NCBI GenBank assembly: GCA_015680685.1
Contig: MNCI01002337.1
Location: forward strand, 274,220 to 338,219
Length of the DNA: 64,000 nucleotides
From: Gnetum montanum
Taxonomy: Eukaryota; Streptophyta; Gnetopsida; Gnetales; Gnetaceae
Direction: 5' to 3'
Shown: one piece after another, positions 12,101 to 21,160 of the stretch
How positions within the stretch are numbered: the first letter of the stretch is position 1
Layout: the number at the start of each line of letters is the position of its first letter
The notes under the pieces: generated by a model
What the model was told of the DNA's origin: nothing
Seen by the model: only the letters and a program-made list of their open reading frames with translations
Database searches by the model: none
Made by a program: the position numbers and the translations under genes

Positions 12101-12188
12101 TGAACTATGATCAAAGCATAACGATCTAAATGCTACAACTAGTCCCATCCATGGAATTCAACCAGATCATGTATGAACACTTGTGATT
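9161..12188 (+). mobile_element. Element B: short non-autonomous G1-related LTR element nested in A
   Basis: Two LTRs of the same type (9161-10035, and 11362 to the N at 12189) start TGATGAGATATGATTTGATG and TGATGAGACATGATTTGATG. The second follows the polypurine tract TCATGGGGGTA. The internal part is only ~1.3 kb and holds a coiled-coil reading frame but no protease, RT or integrase. No tRNA-Asp site follows the first LTR, so its 5' end is deleted. It lies in the integrase C-terminus of A (left flank ATAAG); the right flank is lost in the N gap. Only an element mobilised in trans could have this layout. Confidence 0.8.
10108..11157 (+). pseudogene. Element B: coiled-coil protein, no retroviral domain
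   Basis: Translation across two frames gives a Lys/Glu/Gln-rich protein of up to ~350 residues, with heptad-like segments such as IIQEENKQLAKENAQLTIV (from ~10190) and KNKDLQIEDLKEYMAL (~10612). The longest open piece is 10519-10812 (97 aa). It ends near 11157 in a Pro-rich KKPMEEPPPPGT. Stops and at least one frameshift are present. It is not gag, protease, RT, RNase H or integrase of G1. It may be a captured host gene fragment or an element-specific structural protein; I do not recognise the family. Confidence 0.55.
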
Positions 12189-12189
12189 N

Positions 12190-12728
12190 GGATGGATGAA
12201 TGTTGTGGACTCACTACCTATTGCATGAAAAGAAATCATGTCCTCCTTATCAGTAACAAAATTCAAAGCTAGAATCCATACATCAACAATCAAATAACAA
12301 AATAGTACATACCACCATCAAGCAATGAATTATCACTTTTCTTGGTACTTATTAACAAAAATTTAGAAAATCAAACCAGAATAAAAGAAAACATAAAAGA
12401 AACTGTCAAATATTCAAAAATTAATAAATGTACTAATGATGTTGTAAAAAAATTAGAGAAAATTAATAACAAGGAAATAAGAAGATGTAAAATAAAGAAT
12501 GTATAAAATAAAAAGTTACAAACTAAAAATGTGTAAAAAAAAAATATGAAAACTGAGGAGTCTCTTATATAGTTAACATGAATGGCCATCTCCCCCAATG
12601 ACTAAGTTGAATGGAGAAGATCCAAAATATGGAGCGTGGTTGTCCATTGAATGAGATGTTTGTTGTATTTGTTGGCTTATGCTCATGGAAAACTTTGACT
12701 TTTTGTATGTTGACTAGCTATTTCTTAT
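12190..12728 (-). other. Inverted contig between two Ns (part of the A tail in wrong orientation)
   Basis: Between the Ns at 12189 and 12729, the sequence matches the equivalent G1 tail of D (31830-32250) only as its reverse complement. Its complement starts 'ataagaaatagctagtcaac', parallel to 'ataagaaattattggtcaac' in D, and ends 'gtgagtccacaacattcatc', parallel to 'atgagcccacgtcatcc'. The sequence on either side is in plus orientation. The open frame 12371-12598 (minus) is the Phe-rich tail segment, not a gene. Confidence 0.85.
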
Positions 12729-12729
12729 N

Positions 12730-14225
12730 GTTTGAATAAGGTGTGACTTCAAGGGAATTCTATATTCTTCACGTTTTTGTACTTGCTTGGGTGCATGTGT
12801 GTTTTTATGGATTTCTTATTGTTCCTTATCGACCAATAAAAGAAAGTTGAATAAGTCTTTGCATGGTGTGGTTCTCATAAAAAAATGATGGGAATTAAAA
12901 ACATGCCCCGTAGACACAATAAATGAATAAGTCTTTACATGGTGTGATTTCCATTTCAAAAAAATGATGGGAAATTAAAGCACACCCCTTAGACAAAATA
13001 AATGGGCTACAAGCACTAGTTATGAGACTAGAAAGACATGTTACCCATGCCTAAAGGTCCTCTCTAACTAAGGGCCTTCATCACTTACTACTTCTCTTTT
13101 CTTCTCTAATAAAGAATGGTGGTTGTTCTATAGGAGTACTCTTGTGTCTCAAGGGGGTGGACTAGTCTTAGAATGGCAATGTGAAGTCACTGAATGTGGT
13201 TGGTTTTGGTCTAGACTAAGGATGGATCTTATCAAGTCATTTAACCATAAAATTCACAAGGGACTTCATGTAACCTTAATCAAGAACTCCATTTCACTCT
13301 TTCTCATCCATTTATGTTTTTCATGTTTCACCTCACTACTAGTTTCATGTTCTTATTCAATGTCCTAGTTTGAAGTGTTAAAATTCTTAGGTAGTTTCTT
13401 TTGGTTTTTTGTACTTAACCTTCCATAATCATTAATCATCCATGGAGCCCACGAACTTCTTGATTTGAAGTTATGCAAGGGAAATAAAAGTCTTGTGTCT
13501 ACTTTGGGGAGAACCCACTTGCATATCTTTTGGTTGGGTTAGTTAAGTTCATTACCCATTGACACTCTCATAATCAAATTTTTTTGTTTACCTCATCAAT
13601 GACATCTAATTGTGCACATCTTCACAATGTTTTTTAGTGAAACCTTTTATTGTTACTATTTTGAATTGTTAAACCCTCTTCAAGCATTTCATCTTATTTG
13701 ACCTTTTTCAAATTTAATGAACCACTTATCTATTTTACCCTATTTGTCAATCTTCCTGCTAACACTCCTAAAGGAATCAATCTACCATAATCATAACCTA
13801 GCCTAGTGTAACCATCAACAAGACAAGGTACTTACCAGTTATGTGTTACGTATTGCATACTAATTCATGATCTTTTTGTGATTGCAGTGGGAAGCATGGA
13901 CTAGAAGTGAAACTATCTTCACTAAGGATGATGTTGTAGTATCACATGACGAGGATTGTTCATGATTGTGGGATCTTCTCTCTTATTCTTCAATTGCCAA
14001 GAGGCATTGGATGTTAGTCTTATCCAGGGTGTTCACTTCTCTTATCATGAACATCCAATTTTGTAAAGATTGTAACTCTATACACTTGGGCACTTATAGT
14101 CTGTTTGTTTCATTTGAGTTAGTTTGTATGTCAATCAATAATCCCATACCTCCCCAATGTTTTGTAAGGAACTTGTTCCTCCTCTTCTTCACTCGAGGAT
14201 GAGTTTTCATTTAGTCATTAGGGTA
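12730..14225 (+). mobile_element. Element A: non-coding tail before the 3' LTR
   Basis: This region is conserved by eye in C, D and E and follows integrase. It includes 'gtgacttcaaggg', 'catggtgtggttctca', 'taactaagggccttc' and 'tcaataatcccatacctccccaat'. It ends in the polypurine tract 'gtcattagggta' directly before the LTR. Athila elements often carry an envelope-like frame here, but no sustained open frame or recognisable domain is seen. Confidence 0.7.
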
Positions 14226-15071
14226 TGTTGAGTCATGTTTTGACATGCTATGATATTGGATACCCAATATCAAAGCCCAGGATGTATTATTGGATATCTG
14301 ATATCGCAAGGTATATGCCAACCTATAAATATAGCACTCAGGCTCACAATTATCATATCAGTTTTTGTCATAGTTAGCAAAGCTCTTACAATTTGTTTTC
14401 TCTAGAGTTACAATATTTTCTTAGTGCCCGTAGCAGGAGTCTAAGTGTGTATAGATCTTTGTTCAAACACTGATGTACCTGAGCACAATAGTGTGATGGG
14501 AATAAAAATGAACCATTTTGATCATCCTTGCAGCACTAAGAATAAATTAAATGTTTCCTTCATGCATTTAATATTCATGCACTTTATTCTCATGAACTTC
14601 ACTTTAATGCACTTTAATTAAGCAATTAATTTTCAGTTGTTAATGAACATAAGCATGACCACCTTGAGCATATGTGTAGCACTTGGTAATCTATAAATGC
14701 TTAACATTTAGTAATCCAGCAAGGCTATATGTGTTCAAGATGTGTCCAAGGGGTGGGACAAGTACTTGTGTTAGGCTAGCTAGGTCATAGAATAATTAGA
14801 TATTAAATTCCTTTACCTTTTATTCTTGTTGTAGGTGATTAAACTTACAAAACATAAAATGATAAAAAGAATTTGCCTCAATTACACTTAAACCATATCC
14901 TTAAGCTTCACAAGTGTAGTTGGGAAGACAACGAGCATTCTCAATGACCATCTCACTTCCTAGAGGAACTAGTGCACTAAAGAACTATAGGTCCATGGAA
15001 TTTGGTTGGATCGCATGTGAACACCCTAGTGATTCATATGGTTGGGCATAGGGGTACCTCGTCACTCATCA
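14226..15071 (+). mobile_element. Element A: 3' LTR
   Basis: It runs from TGTTGAGTCATG to GTCACTCATCA. Near the start it has three GATATC-like words (14250-14310), then the TATA box CCTATAAATATAG (~14322), then R/U5 text 'gcccgtagcaggagtctaagtg' and a polyadenylation-type AATAAA near 14500. H1 helicase sequence resumes at 15072. Confidence 0.88.
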
Positions 15072-15340
15072 AACTCCTACATCATATATCTATTTGATAA
15101 TCATAATCCCCATCATATGTTGATTATACCTATGATTCGAGAAGCATCGCATTAGTTAACATTGCAATTGGCATGAGCCATGAATATCCATAAATCTTAG
15201 TGAATGACTCTAGATATGGCCACTATTGATATAGGACTAAAAGGAGTCATGGGTCTAATATTTTTTACTTTACCTAGACTCAAGAATTGCATAATTTTTT
15301 ATTGCATTTCATTGTTGATAGTTTGATGCGATATTGTACC
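15072..15340 (+). pseudogene. H1 part 2: C-terminal PIF1 helicase motifs
   Basis: This continues the reading interrupted at 5638. It aligns with H2 36110-36375 through 'tatttgataatcataatccccatcatatgttgatta', the 'Q L . . A W . M N I H K . . G . . L D' region (motif V type) and the 'GLTFVALSR'-like region (motif VI type). It is frameshifted and non-functional. Confidence 0.7.
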
Positions 15341-16052
15341 TTCATTCGCAGTACACTATCTTATTGAAGAAAATGTAAAGCAAAGCTAATTAACATGGTG
15401 AATCACTTAGGAACACCTACTATTTTTTTTTACTTTTAGTGTGGCAAACCTTTATTAGCCTAAATTGCATAATCTAATGAAAGGAGTTCCACTTAAGAAC
15501 CTATCAAAATTGAAATTATGAAGAAAAAATAATATAATATAAAATTCACATATAGTGGCAAAGTTCTTACACCATTGCTACATTGTCTTTATAAATAGAG
15601 TTTTGATAAAGGAACTCCATGTTATTAATTATTAGACATGATATGAGTGGTAGCATTGCAGATCTCCACATGTGTATAGTTTTCTATAGATATAGGGTGC
15701 TCTAAAGGTAGATTAGCTAGATGAAAATAAACTTAATGTGATGCATAAGACAAAGGAATTTTTTTATTCAATTACAAATGCATGAGATTCAAGATTTACA
15801 ACAAATGGAAAACCAAACAATGTAGGTTCTTATTTATCTTTTTTGTGCTTGCAACAATTTTTTGCTAATATTACTATGAATATGCAAAAATCATTTTTTT
15901 CATTGATTTATCTTTCATTTTTTCTTTCTAGTTAGGCCTTACAAATAAATATGTTTCACCATCCATGTGAATTGAATACTCAACAACTAAAAGGTATGGA
16001 TTTGGAGATTAATTATATTAATCTACTTAATGTTGTTCAAAGATATACTATC
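15341..16052 (+). other. AT-rich sequence with no recognised gene
   Basis: This follows the helicase pseudogene and is not repeated elsewhere in the window. It ends with the target sequence CTATC of element C; the same background continues for about 200 bp at 24604-24805, up to element D. No open frame of note, RNA gene or repeat terminus was seen. Confidence 0.6.
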
Positions 16053-16646
16053 TGATGAGTGGCGAGGTACCCCTACGCTCAACCATACGAATACAAGCGT
16101 TACACGTGTGATTCGGTCGAACTCCAAGGACTAAGTGCTTACATGCCTTATGGAACACTTAAGGTTAATCAATTGTTGTCTTCCCAAGATCACTTGTATT
16201 TGTCATGGTTGTATGATTAAGTGAACTTGAGGTATATGATTTTTATGTCTTTTATCTTTTTATCATCTATGCTAAGAGAGGAAAGGGTGAAGAGACTAGG
16301 TAACTAACTTTCACTAACTAAGCTTTAATTATCCTAGCATCAGTATCCATTCCCACTTTCCATACATACCCTGAACTAGTGCAATGCTACTAGGATTACC
16401 AAATGCTATTCGTTACTGGGTTACCAAGCATAGCACATGTGCTCGAAGCGATCGTACTGAATGCACTTAACTAGGAGAGTTGAGGGTTGAGAGAGATTAA
16501 TTATCTAATAAAGCATTTAATAATTTAACATTGATTAAATCCTAATTAGCTTAGTCCATGCACTACAAGGTTTATTAGAAAGTTTGTCTTTATTTCCATA
16601 CACAAATGTGTGCTCAGGTATAATTTGCTCAAATAAAGATTTGTTN

Positions 16647-18122
16647 ATGAAAATTTTGAGGCCTCAATAGTTTAGCAAAATCTTGCAACTCAGGCAAGGA
16701 TTTGCGACAAGTCATGGCTTAGCAAGTTCCCTTTCCGGATAAGGGCCAGTTGTGCCATGCTACACAACACAACGCGAATAAAATCTAGAAGATAGAACAA
16801 GACAAGGGATGCATGACGGAAAGCCTTTGACTTTGCAAGTTTTCTATGTTTCACAAATATTAACTTTTGGCACATTACACCGCATTACACAACATAGCGT
16901 AACATCACATAATGCAGTGTAATGCCAGAAGGCAATCCATCGCAACAACAGAGATGGAAAAAATTCAAGACCTCGACCACCTAGCAAAATCTCAAGGCTT
17001 AAGCAATGATCTACAACATGCCACACATTTCAGCAATTTTTCTTTTTCAGCTAAGGGCCTATTATGCTACATTACGCAGTGTAGCGTAATAAACCCAGGA
17101 AGGATTGAACAGGAACAAAGGAAACATGGCGGCAACACTTCAATTTTTTGCAGGTTCGCTATTTTATGCTGAATTACGCTAGGCAGCATAATCTAGCATG
17201 ATGCAGCGTAATACAAGAAATGACAGAGATAACACAATTCAAGCATCAGTAGTTCATACGTCACAATACGCTCTCTAGCGTATTGCAGCGTAACCAAAGA
17301 ACAGTTAGTTGCCAAAGCTCCAACAAAAGTGGTTTATGACGCATTACGCTTTAGAGCGTAATGCAGCGTGGTGCCGCAAGCTTCAAATACAAACACACCA
17401 AGTCAATGGCATCTTGTAGGTTCAAGACATGTGTCATCTAAATTGTGTTTTTCTCCTGACCCTAACCTTATAAATATTCCAGTTGACAAAGATCAAAAGG
17501 GTTGGCAAAAATTTCTCTGAACAAGGAAAAATTTCCTCCGTGAGAAATTCTCTTTTCATCGGCAATCGTTGACAACTCTTGGAAAAGATTGACAAGAGAG
17601 CAAAATAGGATCAGCAATCGTAGGAACATTGAAGGTGATTGGCAAGAACCCTTGATCAGAAATAGCTGGTTAATGGATACTCTGCTTCAGGTTTAACTCC
17701 CTTGCATCCAGATTGGCTAGAACAAGGTAGATCGACCCTTGCTTGTTTTATCTTCAAATAGCTTTTTTGTTGTTGGCACGTGCTTCATCTAAACTGAAGT
17801 CCACCTGTAATCATTGTATCCAACATATTTTATTCATAAATTAAATCCCAGATCTTGGGATTGCACACTCTCTAAATTTGGTTTCCTGTGTCCTATCTAT
17901 ACGGATTTTGCAATCGCTTTAAATCAATCATATCGTTTTCAATTACCTTCGAGATTAACGATATTCTATCTCCTCATAAAAATCATCATTTTGCCATCTA
18001 ATTATTACAGAATTTTTACTGATTAAGTAAGTCCCTGTTTGATCGACAAGACTGTTCAGGGCACCTCAGATTCGTCTTCTCTAGCACAACCCTCTCACGG
18101 ATTCGAGGTTGGAATTATGTAC
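16647..18122 (+). mobile_element. Z: T2-type LTR inserted in the 3' LTR of C
   Basis: It begins just after the single N at 16646 with TGAAAATTTTGAGG, comparable to TGAAACACC in Y and F, and ends near AATTATGTACA. Order: word array (16865-17375), TATA box CTTATAAATAT (17467-17477), leader with GGCAAAAATT repeats, then the shared T2 end 'agtaagtccctgtttgat...agggcac'. No internal coding region follows, so it is a solo LTR or truncated. The right end is uncertain between 18122 and ~18169. Confidence 0.7.
16865..17375 (+). repeat. Inverted 'GCATTACGCT / AGCGTAATGC' word array in LTR Z
   Basis: Around ten words of the type ATTACGC, or its complement GCGTAAT, are scattered in pairs. Two are perfect stem-loops: 17265-17284 (AATACGCT, 4-nt loop, AGCGTATT) and 17341-17364 (GCATTACGCT, 4-nt loop, AGCGTAATGC). 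Text between the words is not repetitive, apart from an older ~300-bp duplication sharing 'tagcaaaatct' (16678 and 16982). The array ends about 90 bp before the TATA box. Confidence 0.85.
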
Positions 18123-18257
18123 ACGGAAATTTGCTCGGTATTTCCAACCACCGACATTTTCCATCATTACAGCTACCTCTTATTTATAAAACTAGTGATA
18201 GGCTATGATATCGCATACGTGATATCACAGGGAGTGACACGATATCACATCCCATCA

Positions 18258-20230
18258 TACCCCCATGACTGAATGAAAACTCATCCTTGAGTTCCTTACA
18301 AAATATTGGGAAGGTATGGGATTATTGACTTGAATGGAACTAATGGTGAATGAGGTGACATGTGAACAGATCATCATTACAATACATGATAAAATTAGTG
18401 TTCATGACAACAAGAGCAAACACTATATACAATTGACATCAAGACTTATTTGGTAGCTGAGAGAGAAGAAAGAAAAGAGAGAGAAAAGAAAAAGTTTTCT
18501 GCTGCCAATGCCAAGATTGTGCTTGTTGTTGTTCATCCATAAGTGCATCATCAATCTTGTTCTTTGCATAACTACTTCAGCACCAATCCATTCTAAGTGT
18601 TTCCTACAGATTGCATCCATTGGTGTATGATTGCCATCTGCACACACAACATAGCTTTATATTAGCAAGGGTAAATGAATCATAATGCAATTGATACCTT
18701 GCTACAGTGTAAGGTTCATTGGCTAAGTTTTGATATAGCTGATGTGAATCTAGAGATATAATTTGGTGCCTACTCGAGGTGTAGCGGTTTAGATAAAATC
18801 AAAAAAGTTGGACCAGGATCCCATGACTAAGAGTGAACCTCCAGTACTGAGAGAATGGAGAAAAAGAAACAATGACCACGCCAATAAAATGGATATCAAA
18901 AATGGAGATGAACAAAATAAATGGTGATTTCAGAAATGTTTAAGGAAAAGAAATTAACGGATGCACCAAATAGGAATGCCAGTGGATCCTCCCCAAAGCA
19001 AGCTCATGCCCTTAATGCCCTGACAATCCCACATTCAAAGATTCCGTAGGCTCTAGAAATGTCATTTGGAAACAAGAGCTAAATTCTTAACCACAAGAGT
19101 TTACCAAAAAGAAAACAATGCATCCACTAAAATATAGACTACTAATACAACCGGTAATGAGGTGATAAATGGAGAAAGAAGGATGGAAAGAAGAGAATGG
19201 AATGGAATCTCAAGAATAAGGTGATGTAAAGCCCCTTGTGTATTAATGGTTAATGTGACTTAGTAGATCTCATTCCAAATCCAGCCTCAAAAAAACCACC
19301 TCCAGTGACTTCGCATTAATACTTTTGGCCCATCCATCCACTTGAAGTAACAAGAATGCTTCCACCAAAGAGCCATCACCATTCCGACAAAATGAAAGAG
19401 GAGAGAGTAGGAAACGAGAAGGGCCTTAGTTAGAGGGAACATGTTTATTTTAGTTCCATAACTAGTGCTTATAGCCCAAATTATTATTTCATCTGAGGGG
19501 TGTGCTTTGAATTCTCACTATTTTTTTTTTGTGTGAAAACCACACCATGTAAAGACAGATTATTTTTATTTGCTCAGCTTCCCGATAATGTGGTAATGTC
19601 GGAATGGTAAGAAAACTCAAGAAGAAAACATCCAAGCATCCAAGCGAATGGCTAGCACAAGTGCATCAAATCCCTTTGAAGTCACACCCTTTTCAATCCT
19701 TGAGTCCTTCATTAGTTTGAGAAATGCCCAATTACCGATTCGTTGATAGTTCTTATTATTGAGAAAGGGACTATACAATTCTAGGACAAGAGAGACCATA
19801 GAAATTTATGGATGTATGGATGAAGTGGACTCATTTCCTACTATATCAAAAGAACCATACCTTAGTATCAACATCATAACTTAAAGGTAAAAACCAAACA
19901 TTAGCAATCAATGGAATACAGTTCATACCATCTTCGGAACACTTATTAAGTGACAAATCAAACAAAGTAATCAAACCCACAAAGAAACGAAAAAGTGTAA
20001 ACGATTTTCTAAAACAAAAATAAGAAAATTTAAAGAAATTATTAAAACAAAAATACGTAAAACAAAAAAAATGTGTAAAACAAAAAATGAAAAAAGTTAA
20101 AGAAATTGGTAAAAAAAAATATGTAAAACAAAAAAGGTGTAAAAAAAAGGTATAAAAAAATTTAAAAATAAATGAGGGCCTCAAATGATTAGCATAGGTG
20201 GCCATATCCCCCATGATTGAGTTGGAAGGG
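18258..20230 (-). mobile_element. Element C: non-coding tail and polypurine tract
   Basis: On the minus strand it leads to the 3' LTR and ends in CAGTCATGGGGGTA. It contains the pyrimidine-rich (TCTCTC) tract seen also in D and E (complement at 18455-18500), a middle polypurine-like copy (18818-18832) and another at its 5' end (20207-20221). The Phe-rich open frame 19846-20301 follows from poly-T and is not convincing as a protein. Confidence 0.7.
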
Positions 20231-21160
20231 AGAGATCTAAAATAATGAGTGAGGTTGTCCTCTCTCAAATGTGTTATGTGCATAGACTGCTCTAGGTTCA
20301 TGATAAGGGTTGGTCAGTTGCACATAGACTAGTATTCTCCTATCGAAGTACTCATTTGGATTTTCTAAGAGTTTCCAACTTCCCTTGATTAGTGGTTTTA
20401 GATTAAGGGTTGGAAGTTGGCGACACTTCTGCTCCAATGCATCTATTCTCTCTACGTGGGATCAAGTTGATCCCCTAGTTAGTTCCATGCATATTTCTAT
20501 GTTTCTCTCTTGATTAGCTATCAACCACTGGGTGTTCTCTTGTTTTGTGGTTGCTACATATAGGCACTTTTGTATGTTAACTTCATGGGCACACCAGTTG
20601 CATGCAGGAGATGTTGAACGCTCTTGTACACCATCACCCTCTGTATCATTGTATGTAATGCATGGAACCTTCTTCTTCTAGATCTTCCCATAAGTTTTTT
20701 CCTTAGATATTTCTAGGGAAAGATCATGGATTCCTAGGCATGCGTTTATGGTACTTAGCCATGCCCTTCCCATTATTATTGGGAAGTCCCCATTGTCATT
20801 GTTTACTTAGATCACTAGGAAATTAGCTGGGTATGACTAGCCACACACAATGGTAATGATGTCCTCCATTAGTCCCAAAGGAACATTGATGGATTGGTCA
20901 GCCAGCTCTAAGTGAACATTACTCTTCTTTAGTGGAGGCAGGTTCCAGGCTTTATACATTTCCTGTGATATCAAGTTGACTCTGGAACCTGAGTCCAGAA
21001 GAGCCTTACGTGGTTCATTCCCAATGACTTAGAGGTAGATTAAGGGACTTCCAGGATTAGAGAGTTTCTTGGGAAGGTGGCCCACCTTTATCCAGTCAGT
21101 GATAGTATGTGTTAACATAACCGTATGTGTTGAGCTCTATTATTGATTTGAAGGGAGCTC
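20231..21160 (-). pseudogene. Element C: aspartic protease and linker; pol deleted
   Basis: The minus strand encodes the protease with an intact active-site motif, ALLDSGSRVNLIS (DSG at 20995-20987), then YKAWNLPPLKKSN and the flap-like IMGRAWLSTINACLGIHDL. After the linker 'CRQLPTLNLKPL' the frame enters LVYVQLTNPYHEP, which in D lies at the end of integrase. The whole RT-RNase H-integrase block is thus missing. A few stops are present. This is the best preserved G1 protease in the window. Confidence 0.82.

Larger units (their letters stand above)
5639..15071 (+). mobile_element. Element A: degenerate G1 (Athila-like) LTR retrotransposon
   Basis: It starts with TGTGAGTCATG, matching its 3' LTR start TGTTGAGTCATG, and ends with CACTCATCA. 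Flanks GACTA (left) and AACTC (right) are a decayed target duplication, and the helicase text resumes directly afterwards. The 5' LTR is reduced to about 65 bp and joined to mid-gag, so primer site and gag start are gone. Protease, RT, RNase H and integrase remnants follow in normal gypsy order. Element B is inserted in the integrase end. Single Ns occur at 8955, 12189 and 12729, where sequence is missing or mis-oriented. Confidence 0.85.
16053..18257 (-). mobile_element. Element C: 3' LTR, interrupted by Z
   Basis: Positions 16053-16645 and ~18170-18257 match the two ends of the intact 5' LTR (23803-24603). About 110 bp of LTR around the insertion site are not found. The right end carries two GATATC-type words and TCCCATCA, followed on the plus strand by TACCCCCATGACTG, the complement of the polypurine tract. 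Confidence 0.85.

Noticed and set aside
16865-17375. CRISPR-like reading of the short repeated words in Z (and in F and Y)
   Set aside because: Spacing is irregular, words occur in both orientations, there is no leader or cas gene, and the DNA is plant nuclear.
19846-20301. Phe-rich, membrane-like 151-aa frame in the C tail (and similar frames in A and D) as an envelope-like gene
   Set aside because: The hydrophobicity comes from poly-T; the frame is not conserved between copies and has no domain pattern.
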